From: an uncultured Moraxella sp.
GTDB taxonomy: Bacteria > Pseudomonadota > Gammaproteobacteria > Pseudomonadales > Moraxellaceae
NCBI GenBank assembly: GCA_916720335.1
Contig: CAKAQU010000095.1
Span: 1 to 6,352 of the forward strand
Reading direction: 5' to 3'
DNA length: 6,352 nt
Shown here: one piece after another, positions 1 to 6,222 of the stretch
How positions within the stretch are numbered: position 1 is the stretch's first letter
Layout of the letters: every line of letters begins with the position of its first letter
The notes under the pieces: generated by a model
Seen by the model: only the letters and a program-made list of their open reading frames with translations
Databases searched by the model: none
Told to the model about the DNA's origin: nothing
Program-made: the position numbers and the translations under genes

Positions 1-84
1 ATTTTAATCGTTAATATTCATAAAAATAAATTTCATAAAACTAGTTCTATCTAGTAATTGATGCAAAAGAGTAAAACTGTAAAT

Positions 85-426
85 ATGAATACTGACATTT
101 CACGACTGTTACACGGTATTGATAAGGGTGAATTGTTTTTTAAAGATGTATTGGCATTCATTGAAGCAAATTACACTTATATACCTGTGGAGTTTTATAA
201 TGGCGAGCTGGTTAATCCAGCAGGTACAAATGAAGGTAGTGCCAAAATTTTTAGCCTTGCAAAATTGCATAATCTTAGCCAATTAGATACATTAAAATTA
301 TTTGCTGAGCATTATCAAGCCGTTTTAGCTGACCCCAAAGGCGACAACCACGCCAATATTCGAAACTTTATTCATTATGGCTGGTTAGCTTTTGCCATGC
401 CTGTCAATGCCTTAACATTGCGCTAA
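85..426 (+). CDS. HopJ-family small protein (113 aa), function unknown
   Basis: The protein has the conserved layout I associate with the HopJ family. An N-terminal helix carries FxDVLAFIEANY (residues 19-30), then P34-x-x-F-x-NG (34-40), N49-E-GSAKIFSLAKL (49-61), LFAEHY (72-77), and a C-terminal PxGxxHxNIRNFxxxGW block (84-100). Its 113 residues are about the usual family length. There is no signal peptide or membrane segment, so it is probably cytoplasmic. The family was named for a Pseudomonas syringae type III effector, but relatives occur widely in free-living gammaproteobacteria without type III secretion, and nothing nearby suggests secretion; the biochemical role is not known. I chose ATG 85 because it gives the family-like N-terminus; the in-frame TTG 58 and ATG 61 add up to nine unconserved residues and have no ribosome site. 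A weak AAGAG lies about 13 bases before ATG 85. Family call fairly sure, start less so. Confidence 0.8.
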   Translation: MNTDISRLLHGIDKGELFFKDVLAFIEANYTYIPVEFYNGELVNPAGTNEGSAKIFSLAKLHNLSQLDTLKLFAEHYQAVLADPKGDNHANIRNFIHYGWLAFAMPVNALTLR

Positions 427-441
427 TTTTTATTAAGATTA

Positions 442-499
442 CCCAAATTCTGCTTGAAAAATTGCTAAATTTCATGTAGAATTTGGGCTTTGATTTTTT
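442..499 (+). terminator. Intrinsic terminator of the HopJ-family gene
   Basis: A perfect 10-bp stem pairs 442-451 (CCCAAATTCT) with 478-487 (AGAATTTGGG). It extends by a G-T wobble and a C-G pair to 453/476. After one T-T mismatch a further 5-bp helix forms (455-459 with 470-474). It starts 15 bases after the stop codon and is followed within a few bases by a T-run (TTTTTT, about 494-499), the order expected for a Rho-independent terminator on the plus strand. The outer stem is strong, although a few bases separate it from the T-run. Confidence 0.65.
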
Positions 500-552
500 C
501 TGCTACTTCTTGCTTGTTGTCGCCTTTAACGACAAAAAAGAATGGCGTAACC

Positions 553-589
553 TTGTAAGTTTGGTCAAAAAAAGTGCTATGTCCATACC
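553..589 (+). promoter_or_regulatory. Weak candidate promoter for rpmB-rpmG
   Basis: The 500-667 stretch between the hopJ-like terminator and rpmB should contain the ribosomal operon promoter, but no consensus pair stands out. The best candidate is an extended -10, TG-C-TATGTC (575-583), with TTGTAA at 553-558 as a distant -35 (19-bp spacer). An alternative is TTGGTC (561-566) with CATACC (584-589) at a 17-bp spacer. Both are imperfect. Otherwise this stretch holds only a small 6-bp inverted repeat (517-522/530-535) with no T-run and no credible gene. Confidence 0.25.
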
Positions 590-667
590 ATTAATAATCG
601 CACCTTGTCCAAACGGCACAACCGATACCGCTCAATATCCGTGCCATGATTTTATAGGAGTTTCACC

Positions 668-904
668 ATGTCTCGCGTATGTCAAGTGACTGGAAAACGC
701 CCACTAGTGGGTAACAACGTATCACACGCTAATAATAAAACTCGTCGTCGTTTTTTACCAAATCTACACAATCATCGTTTTTGGGTAGAATCTGAAAACC
801 GTTTTGTGCGTCTTCGCGTATCTTCTAAAGGCATGCGCATCATTGATAAGCATGGCATTGATAAAGTGCTTGCTGATTTGCGCGCTGCTGGTCAAAACAT
901 TTAA
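668..904 (+). CDS. rpmB: 50S ribosomal protein L28 (bL28)
   Basis: This is a 78-residue structural protein of the large ribosomal subunit and is nearly colinear with E. coli L28. It starts MSRVCQVTGKRP, carries GNNVSHANNKTRRRF (about 15-29) and LPNLHNHRFWVE (about 30-41), and ends in RVSSKGMRIIDKHGID followed by an ADLRAAG helix. It has one cysteine (C5) and lacks the paired CxxC motifs of the zinc-binding form, so it belongs to the zinc-free type. The start is fixed by a good ribosome site, TAGGAG at 655-660, seven bases before the ATG. It lies 28 bp upstream of rpmG and is almost certainly co-transcribed with it; this gene pair is conserved across proteobacteria. Length and sequence are entirely normal. 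Confidence 0.98.
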   Translation: MSRVCQVTGKRPLVGNNVSHANNKTRRRFLPNLHNHRFWVESENRFVRLRVSSKGMRIIDKHGIDKVLADLRAAGQNI

Positions 905-932
905 GTTTTGTTAATTACAAAAGGATACTGTT

Positions 933-1088
933 ATGAGAGATAAAATCAAACTTGTTTCTACCGCTGGTACTGGTTATTTTTACACAACTACCAAAAATAA
1001 GCGTACAATGCCTGGTAAAATGGAAATCAAAAAATTTGATCCGAAAATTCGCCAGCATGTTCTATTCAAAGAAGCAAAAATCAAATAA
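933..1088 (+). CDS. rpmG: 50S ribosomal protein L33 (bL33), zinc-free form
   Basis: Translation from ATG 933 gives 51 residues: MRDKIKLVSTAGTGYFYTTT at the start, then KNKRTMPGKMEIKKFDP and a C-terminal IRQHVLFKEAKIK. This matches E. coli L33 closely, missing only its first few residues (MAKGI). L33 sits near the E site of the large subunit. The four zinc-binding cysteines of the C+ form are absent, so it is the C- form, in agreement with the zinc-free L28 encoded just upstream. The ribosome site AAGGA (920-924) stands eight bases before the ATG. The 28-bp gap after rpmB and the terminator just downstream define a two-gene operon. The gene is easily overlooked because of its size. Confidence 0.97.
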   Translation: MRDKIKLVSTAGTGYFYTTTKNKRTMPGKMEIKKFDPKIRQHVLFKEAKIK

Positions 1089-1113
1089 TTGATGATTACT
1101 TTGAATTAATTAT

Positions 1114-1145
1114 AGTCGCTCTTTTTTAGGGCGACTTTTTCTTTT
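1114..1145 (+). terminator. Intrinsic terminator of the rpmB-rpmG operon
   Basis: An 8-bp stem pairs AGTCGCTC (1114-1121) with GGGCGACT (1129-1136), with one G-T wobble and a 7-base loop of mostly T. It is followed directly by TTTT, C and TTTT. It begins 25 bases after the rpmG stop codon. Stem, loop and T-tract are all in the canonical arrangement for plus-strand termination. Confidence 0.85.
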
Positions 1146-1179
1146 AATCTTCTTTCCTAATTTCCTAACGCTTTTAATC

Positions 1180-1217
1180 ATAAAGCACCTTAATTCCAAA
1201 GAGTTAAGGTGCTTTAT
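1180..1217. terminator. Bidirectional hairpin between convergent rpmG and mltD-like gene
   Basis: A perfect 14-bp inverted repeat (ATAAAGCACCTTAA at 1180-1193 with its complement at 1204-1217) encloses a 10-base loop. The stem has an A-rich left foot and a T-rich right foot, so transcripts from either strand would form a hairpin ending in U-rich sequence. It lies 16 bases beyond the stop codon of the minus-strand mltD-like gene and is most likely its terminator, also serving as a second barrier to readthrough from rpmG. There is no long T-run outside the stem on either side. Confidence 0.7.
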
Positions 1218-1233
1218 TACTCATTGCATAAAT

Positions 1234-4002
1234 TTACTTTTTAGGCACAATCAATTTTTGTCCAGATTTTAAAGCTGCATTACTATCCAGCTTATTGAGT
1301 TTTGCAAGCTCTGCCAAACTGATACCATGATGTTTTGCCACTGATGTCAAATTATCACCTGATTTTACTGTATAAGTAGTGGTTTTATCCGAATCTTTTT
1401 TATTTTCTTTCGTGGTCTGTTTTTTAGCTTCTGGTTTTTTAACATCTGCTTTTTCAGGTTTGGCAGAAACTGGCACCTTAATCACTTGCCCACGTTTAAG
1501 CTGAGCTTGGGTGGATAAATGATTAGTTGCCGCCAAATCGGCAATAACAACATTGTGTTTTTTTGCCAATCCTGCAAGGGTATCGCCAGACTGTACTGTA
1601 TAATTTTCAGTATTTTTGATGACTTTTCCTTTTGCCACTTCAGTTTTTACTTCTTCTTTTTTATCTGCCTTTTTGATTTCAGTTTTTGGGTCAACCTTTG
1701 GTTTGGTTTCAGATTTTGACTGTGGTTTTGCTGGCACTTTTACTGTACCAGAAGCTGGTATGGTCAATATTTTACCGTGAATTAATTTAGCATTTCTATC
1801 TAAATTATTTGCCGCAGCCAATTCATCTACTGTAATGCCATATTTAGTAGAAACACTCGTCAAACTATCACCAGACTGAATGGTGTATTTTACAGATTGA
1901 CTACTGGCTTTAACATCTGATTTAACATCACTAGGTTTAGTTTCTGTTTTGGTAGTTTGGGTTTTTACGGGCGCTTTGATATCCGATGGTACTTGCAATT
2001 TTTGACCAACCAATACACCATCAGTAACTGACAAGCCATTTAATGCCGCTAAATCTTGTACCGTGGTGTTGTATTTACGTGCAATGGATGTCAAACTTTC
2101 ACCACTTTGTACAACATAAATGGTGGTTTTTGCGCTAGCACTGGTTGTTTTGGGTGCCATAGGTATGGTAGTGGCCTTACCCGGCACAAGCCACAAGCGC
2201 TGACCTGCTCTTACATGTGTAGTTGCACTAATATTGTTATAGCTTGCAAGCTGGCTGACACTTAGTCCATGCGCTTCAGCAATACCCAATAATGTATCAC
2301 CCGCCACTACCTTATAACGGTCGGATTTAACTTTTGGCTGAGTTGGTTTAGTTTCAGGTTTTGATTGAGCTTTGACAGCTGTAGGTTTTTCAGGTTTTGA
2401 TAAAGATGACGGTTTGTTTGGCGGATTTACTTCAAGTTCTGTGGTCGTTGTTACTTTTGTAATCTCTTCAGTGATGGTTGGAATATTGCTAGTTGGATTA
2501 TTGCTTTGGGAATCATCTTCTACAGTTTTAACTGTGGTACTTGGAGCGTTAAAACTTAAACTTTTAATCTCACCGCGTGCTTCTAAGACAGATTGACCAG
2601 TTTGTAATGCTACAAGCTCAATATTACCATCACTAGAAATCGGTTCTACGTTTTCAATGGTGTTTGCCTGAATTTGAGCTGCAATAAAATCTCTTTCTTC
2701 ACTAGATAACGGTGGTTCTTGAATGATGGTATTTTGGGGAGTGATTTGAACGCTAGTAGTTGGCAATGTATTTGCTGAAGCCAGTTCTTTAAATAAAGCG
2801 TCATTTTTATTATTTGTCCCCATTTTTGGCACAACGTAACTGTTGCTTGCGGTATAGGTGGATGCACCATAACCATAACCACGCAATGATGTTAAGCGTG
2901 AATCCAGCGCTGCCGATACACTGTTTGGCACAATTACCCGACCAGGCCCTGAACTGTCCACGCTAAAATTAATCAATGCAGGGTTTAGCAACCGTAGCTC
3001 ATCAACTGGCACACCTGTAACGCTTGATACATCATACAAGCTCACGCCAAAGTTAGCAGGCACCGCTCTAAAATGTGAATGGTTGGCAATGGCTGGTAAA
3101 TAGACGCCGTAACTCTCTGGAGCTGCAACAATTTGAGCAACTGCCATAAATCGCGGTACATAGTTCATTGTTTCAGTTGGCAAACGCAGTGACCAATAAT
3201 CGGTTGGTAGCCCTGCATTTCTATTAGCATTAATCGCCCGCTGAATTCGACCTGGACCAGCATTATAAGCTGCTAATGCCAGCTCCCAGCTACCAAATTG
3301 ATTGTACAAACTGGTTAAAAAATCATAAGCTGCACGTGTGGACTCAATAATATCACGACGTCCGTCATAAGTCGTACTTTGGTTTAAACCATAAATTCGC
3401 CCTGTGCTTGGAATAAATTGCCAAAGACCTGCTGCTGCTGCGTTACTGGTGGCTGATGGATCATAGGAACTTTCAATGATGGGTAATAACGCCAATTCAG
3501 TCGGAATGCCACGTCGTTCAGCTTCGGTAACGGTATGATATAAATAACGCGACGTTCTAGCAGCTAAGCGATTTAGGTAATCTTGACGGCTGTAAAACCA
3601 AGATTTTTGAGCCTCAATACGTGAATTTTGCATATGGCTCATACGATAACCACGTCGTACCCTATCCCACAAATTTCCATAACGCTGCACGGTTAATTTA
3701 TCACCTTCCACCATGCTCATATCGGTTGCTTGTAGCAAATCTTCCAATTCATCTAAAGTAGCTTGGTCAAGGACACCTGCATAGGTGGTTTGTGAAGATG
3801 TGGTGGATGTCCTGGCTTTGGTTTTTGGGGTATAAGTTGGTATTGGTGCAGATGACACGGTTGCACTTGGTTTGACAGATTGACTGTCATTGTTCGCTTT
3901 AGGGGTACTTGCACAGGCAAACAATAAACATGAAGAAATGGAGATGACTAATGGTTTTAATAAAGTATGGGGGGCTAATTTATTAAACTGAATAGATTTC
4001 AT
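1234..4002 (-). CDS. mltD: MltD-type membrane-bound lytic murein transglycosylase with five LysM repeats
   Basis: This 922-residue envelope enzyme is predicted to cleave the MurNAc-GlcNAc bond of peptidoglycan and leave 1,6-anhydro ends. The N-terminus is a lipoprotein signal (hydrophobic 17-29, lipobox LFAC, lipidated Cys30, then Ala, which favours the outer membrane). A Ser/Thr-rich linker runs to about 72. The SLT catalytic domain (about 160-295) shows the catalytic Glu177 in IIESSYDP, GLWQF (192-196) and AAYNAGPGR (244-252). A degenerate LysM-like segment at about 306-359 resembles that in E. coli MltD. A low-complexity linker (about 380-560) leads to five LysM repeats at 563-607, 629-672, 706-749, 801-844 and 877-920, joined by Lys/Pro/Thr-rich linkers. 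E. coli MltD has about 450 residues and two LysM, so this protein is twice as long. The ATG has AGGA ten bases upstream (4013-4016). The gene is intact and ends two residues after the last LysM. It converges on rpmG. Confidence 0.93.
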   Translation of the reverse strand: MKSIQFNKLAPHTLLKPLVISISSCLLFACASTPKANNDSQSVKPSATVSSAPIPTYTPKTKARTSTTSSQTTYAGVLDQATLDELEDLLQATDMSMVEGDKLTVQRYGNLWDRVRRGYRMSHMQNSRIEAQKSWFYSRQDYLNRLAARTSRYLYHTVTEAERRGIPTELALLPIIESSYDPSATSNAAAAGLWQFIPSTGRIYGLNQSTTYDGRRDIIESTRAAYDFLTSLYNQFGSWELALAAYNAGPGRIQRAINANRNAGLPTDYWSLRLPTETMNYVPRFMAVAQIVAAPESYGVYLPAIANHSHFRAVPANFGVSLYDVSSVTGVPVDELRLLNPALINFSVDSSGPGRVIVPNSVSAALDSRLTSLRGYGYGASTYTASNSYVVPKMGTNNKNDALFKELASANTLPTTSVQITPQNTIIQEPPLSSEERDFIAAQIQANTIENVEPISSDGNIELVALQTGQSVLEARGEIKSLSFNAPSTTVKTVEDDSQSNNPTSNIPTITEEITKVTTTTELEVNPPNKPSSLSKPEKPTAVKAQSKPETKPTQPKVKSDRYKVVAGDTLLGIAEAHGLSVSQLASYNNISATTHVRAGQRLWLVPGKATTIPMAPKTTSASAKTTIYVVQSGESLTSIARKYNTTVQDLAALNGLSVTDGVLVGQKLQVPSDIKAPVKTQTTKTETKPSDVKSDVKASSQSVKYTIQSGDSLTSVSTKYGITVDELAAANNLDRNAKLIHGKILTIPASGTVKVPAKPQSKSETKPKVDPKTEIKKADKKEEVKTEVAKGKVIKNTENYTVQSGDTLAGLAKKHNVVIADLAATNHLSTQAQLKRGQVIKVPVSAKPEKADVKKPEAKKQTTKENKKDSDKTTTYTVKSGDNLTSVAKHHGISLAELAKLNKLDSNAALKSGQKLIVPKK

Positions 4003-4103
4003 GGATGGATTGTCCTATGTGTAAAAAGCGATTGTATTGACAGTGATATTGCTATAATCGTGATTTTATCAAAAACAACATAACAAATAGACCAACTGAC
4101 TGC

Positions 4104-4131
4104 ATTATAATACAGCTGATTTATTAAGCAA
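4104..4131 (-). promoter_or_regulatory. Candidate promoter for the mltD-like gene
   Basis: Read on the minus strand, a perfect -10 hexamer TATAAT lies at 4109-4104, preceded at a 16-bp spacer by a weak -35 TTGCTT (4131-4126). It sits about 100 bases upstream of the mltD-like start, within the 188-bp gap after the exported-protein gene. The -10 is convincing and the -35 is poor, so the call is tentative. Confidence 0.4.
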
Positions 4132-4139
4132 AGTTAAAA

Positions 4140-4168
4140 ATGCAAATCATCTACACATCCTTTTGCAT
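4140..4168 (-). terminator. Weak candidate terminator of the exported-protein gene
   Basis: On the minus strand ATGCAAA (4168-4162) pairs with TTTGCAT (4146-4140), giving a 7-bp stem with a 15-base loop followed by TTTTT. It begins about 22 bases after the stop codon of the upstream gene. The stem is AT-rich and the loop large, so strength is doubtful. A second AT-only palindrome (4170-4177/4181-4188) lies between it and the stop codon. Confidence 0.35.
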
Positions 4169-4190
4169 CTTGTTATAATTTATAACAATT

Positions 4191-4679
4191 TCAATTAATG
4201 CTAATTTGTGACACCATACGCAATAAAATGGCATTATTTCCCGACTGTACTAAAGTTGCTCGGGAATTGGATTTTAAAGTTACTTTTTTTCCATCCTTGT
4301 TTGTCCAAGTTTCTGTAGTGACAACCTGAGCTCGCGCTTGGTCGCCACTAATCACAACATCATTTAAATGAATTGTGTAATAATAATGGGTCGATTCTGC
4401 CCAACCTTTTTGTAACAATTGCAAATATGCGTTTTTATCTAAGGTAATGGTTTTATTTTGACGAGTTAAAGAAATGACTGCATTATCATCAATCAGCCCT
4501 GCGATTTGACCAATATTTTGCTGATTTGCCGATGCGCTCATCAGACGAGCAAAGGTTTGCGTTTGCGCTTCACTGATGGCATAAGCTGATACACTTATCA
4601 TCATTGCAGCTCCAAAACCAAGCCATTTGGAGGTGGCTTTTAGCAATGATAATTTTTGATTATTATAAAAAACATGCAT
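4191..4679 (-). CDS. Small exported protein of unknown function, possibly NTF2-like
   Basis: This encodes 162 residues that I do not recognise with confidence. The N-terminus is a signal peptide: basic residues at K9, K14 and K18, a hydrophobic core (about 19-33, WLGFGAAMMISVSAY), and a likely signal peptidase I site after SAYA (A34), leaving a mature protein of about 128 residues. The mature part starts with a helical stretch (TQTFARLMSASANQQNIGQI), then IDDNAVISL, a YLQLLQKGW segment (85-93) and a run of beta strands (YYYTIHLNDVVI, ARAQVVTTETW, ATLVQSGNNAILLRMVS). Helices followed by a curved sheet resemble NTF2/SnoaL-like folds; that is inference from pattern only. There are no cysteines and no catalytic motif I can name. 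The start ATG 4679 is supported by AGGA (4688-4691) at eight bases; the upstream in-frame TTG at 4733 is rejected. It lies between the CNNM and mltD-like genes on the same strand. Confidence 0.75.
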   Translation of the reverse strand: MHVFYNNQKLSLLKATSKWLGFGAAMMISVSAYAISEAQTQTFARLMSASANQQNIGQIAGLIDDNAVISLTRQNKTITLDKNAYLQLLQKGWAESTHYYYTIHLNDVVISGDQARAQVVTTETWTNKDGKKVTLKSNSRATLVQSGNNAILLRMVSQISIN

Positions 4680-4724
4680 TGATTGTATCCTAATTTTATT
4701 AATTGGCTGGCTTGGTTGTAAAAT

Positions 4725-4755
4725 AACAGTCAAGTTCTAAAGAATCATGACTGTT
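4725..4755 (-). terminator. Inverted repeat after the CNNM gene, probable terminator
   Basis: AACAGTCA and TGACTGTT (4725-4732 and 4748-4755) form a perfect 8-bp stem, and the 15-base interior contains a further 4-bp helix (TTCT/AGAA). On the minus strand it is followed by ATTTTA. It lies 56 bases beyond the CNNM stop codon and 46 bases before the start of the next gene, so it could end the CNNM transcript. A TTGACT hexamer overlaps the right arm on the minus strand, so an operator role is an alternative, but no matching -10 is present. Confidence 0.4.
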
Positions 4756-4810
4756 TTGTAATATTTTGTTGCATTTTATACAAAATTAACGAATATTTGC
4801 GCTTATCGGC

Positions 4811-6022
4811 TTATTTATTGCTTTTATCGTCAATTGACTCGTCATCATTTTCAAGAGTTGCCCCAAGCCGATGCATACGACGCTCCATCAGTTGCTGGGC
4901 AAGAATCTGCATGTCTTCTACACGGTCAATTTCATCAATAATCTCAAGCCCCAAAAGAGTCTCTAAAACATCTTCTAGACTTACCAAACCCTTGACTTCG
5001 CCAAACTCACCAACCACCAGTGCAATATGCACATGATTTTTTAACATCAAATCCAATAAATCAAACAGTTTCATTTTTGCAAACACAAAGGTGATATCGC
5101 GCTTAAATTGTTTGATGGGTGTATGAATTTCTTGATTAGCTTTTGCGATGAGCAAATCGGTTTTTAAAACAAACCCTGTAGCGTTATCCAAGTCATCATC
5201 ATCAAAAATTGGAAAACGTGAAAACATCAGTTTTGGATACAATGCAAAAACATCCCCCACGCTCATATTTTCATCAAACGCCGTAACGACTGAACGCGGT
5301 GTAACGATATCTTCAACGTTAATTCGGCTAAGCGCCAGCGAATTTTTAATAATCCGAGTTTCAAGAGCAGTCATTTGTCCTGAGCTTTCACCCGCATTAG
5401 CAAGAGCAATAAATTCATGGCGGCTAAAGTCATTTTGGGTATTACCCTTAGTTAAAAGTCGAGAGATTTTTTCAGCCAGCCAGACAATTGGAAATAATAA
5501 AACATTGATGCCTTTGACATAATAAGCAACAGGCACAGCAAATTTTCGCCAATAGGATGTTCCTAGTGTTTTTGGAATGATTTCTGTACCAATTAAAATC
5601 ACCACAGTCATCACTCCACTAAATACTCCAAACCAAACATTACCAAAGACAATCACCGCTTGAGCGCCCGCCCCAAGACTACCTAATGTGTGAGCAACTG
5701 TATTTAACGTTAGAATGGATGAAATGGATTTTTCAATGTTGTTGACTTTAACATCTTCAAGCATTTGAGCGATTTTTGGCGCGTCTTCTTTGATGGTTTG
5801 GATGTAACTTGGTGTCATCGTGAGCAATGTTGCTTCTGAAATTGAACAAATAAAAGAAACAATCAATGACAATGAAATATAAAAAATAAGCAACGCAACA
5901 TTGGTACTGGTTGCGACTTGGGTACCATCACCAGCAAAAGCACTAACAGAAAAAATAGATAAGAAAAAAAGACAAGTTTTGGGTAAATTAGGCAAAAGAG
6001 CTAATAAACTACATCGGGGCAT
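4811..6022 (-). CDS. CNNM-domain, CBS-pair membrane protein (CorC/HlyC-related ion transporter family)
   Basis: The protein has 403 residues from ATG 6022. Order of parts: a signal-peptide-like N-terminus with core at about 17-29 and a cleavage site after SAFA (A30); a CNNM (DUF21) membrane domain with segments at about 41-64, 101-133, 132-148 and 162-184, carrying SISEA (60-64), NTVAHTLGSLGAG (107-119) and EIIPKTLG (147-154); a cytoplasmic CBS pair (about 244-304 and 310-363) opened by DIVTPR (238-243), with GEFGEVKGLVSLEDVLETL (338-356) in CBS2; then a short charged tail. The separate C-terminal CorC_HlyC domain is missing. Family members are tied to Mg2+/Co2+ transport, and CBS pairs often bind ATP or other adenine nucleotides. 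'Hemolysin' labels on such proteins are historical. The frame extends to ATG 6124 (437 residues). I prefer 6022 because it starts a signal peptide, fitting a periplasmic N-terminus, and lies behind a promoter-like pair; neither start has a clear ribosome site. Family call is strong. Confidence 0.88.
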   Translation of the reverse strand: MPRCSLLALLPNLPKTCLFFLSIFSVSAFAGDGTQVATSTNVALLIFYISLSLIVSFICSISEATLLTMTPSYIQTIKEDAPKIAQMLEDVKVNNIEKSISSILTLNTVAHTLGSLGAGAQAVIVFGNVWFGVFSGVMTVVILIGTEIIPKTLGTSYWRKFAVPVAYYVKGINVLLFPIVWLAEKISRLLTKGNTQNDFSRHEFIALANAGESSGQMTALETRIIKNSLALSRINVEDIVTPRSVVTAFDENMSVGDVFALYPKLMFSRFPIFDDDDLDNATGFVLKTDLLIAKANQEIHTPIKQFKRDITFVFAKMKLFDLLDLMLKNHVHIALVVGEFGEVKGLVSLEDVLETLLGLEIIDEIDRVEDMQILAQQLMERRMHRLGATLENDDESIDDKSNK

Positions 6023-6050
6023 ATGTTTAAAAAACCAAAGTAAAAGTGTA

Positions 6051-6079
6051 ATATTAAGACAAAAATCAACTAACTGCAA
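6051..6079 (-). promoter_or_regulatory. Candidate promoter for the CNNM gene
   Basis: On the minus strand TTGCAG (6079-6074) and TAATAT (6056-6051) are separated by exactly 17 bp. Transcription would start about 20 bases before ATG 6022 and inside the frame that extends to ATG 6124. The -35 matches the consensus at three of six positions and the -10 at four of six. If real, it favours the shorter protein. Confidence 0.4.
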
Positions 6080-6168
6080 GTAAAATAAAATGGGCTGGTC
6101 AAAGCCATTTAACGGCATCACCATAACAGTATTAATTGTAAAAGTTATCCCCTTGATTTTTTAAAATA

Positions 6169-6177
6169 TGGTATGAT
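6169..6177 (+). promoter_or_regulatory. Extended -10 promoter candidate for yajC
   Basis: TG-G-TATGAT at 6169-6177 is a good extended -10 element, placed about 45 bases before the yajC start codon. TTGATT at 6153-6158 is only 13 bp away, too close to be a normal -35, so the promoter would depend on the extended -10. The region 6125-6222 is the divergent gap between the CNNM gene and yajC and holds no gene. Confidence 0.45.
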
Positions 6178-6222
6178 ATAGGGTATTTTTGTAAAAATTA
6201 GTTTAAAAAATTAGGAGCAAAC

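Noticed and set aside
58..84. Earlier starts (TTG 58, ATG 61) for the HopJ-family gene
   Set aside because: No ribosome site precedes them, and the added residues do not fit the usual N-terminus of the family.
517..535. Small inverted repeat TTGTCG/CGACAA upstream of rpmB
   Set aside because: Only 6 bp with no T-run on either strand; not enough to support a leader or attenuator.
483..689. Plus-strand open frame running into rpmB (68 codons)
   Set aside because: It begins inside the hopJ-like terminator, has no ribosome site or recognisable motif, and overlaps the rpmB start out of frame.
1519..2596. Several plus-strand open frames opposite the mltD-like gene
   Set aside because: They are Phe-, Cys- or Val-rich antisense readings of the LysM and linker repeats, with no independent support.
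4037..4058. TTGACA and TATAAT on the plus strand
   Set aside because: Both hexamers are perfect but only 10 bp apart, and no plus-strand gene follows, so they cannot act together as a standard promoter.
4170..4188. Palindrome TTGTTATA-ATT-TATAACAA
   Set aside because: All but one pair in each arm is A-T and there is no adjacent T-run; too weak to call a terminator, and such palindromes are common by chance in AT-rich gaps.
4680..4733. Upstream TTG start for the exported-protein gene
   Set aside because: The ATG at 4679 has a well-spaced AGGA and begins a proper signal peptide; the TTG version would put 18 extra residues before it and run into the inverted repeat.
5148..5522. Plus-strand open frame of 124 codons inside the CNNM gene
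   Set aside because: It lies wholly opposite conserved CNNM and CBS coding sequence, is rich in Ser and Arg as expected of an antisense frame, and has no ribosome site or motif.
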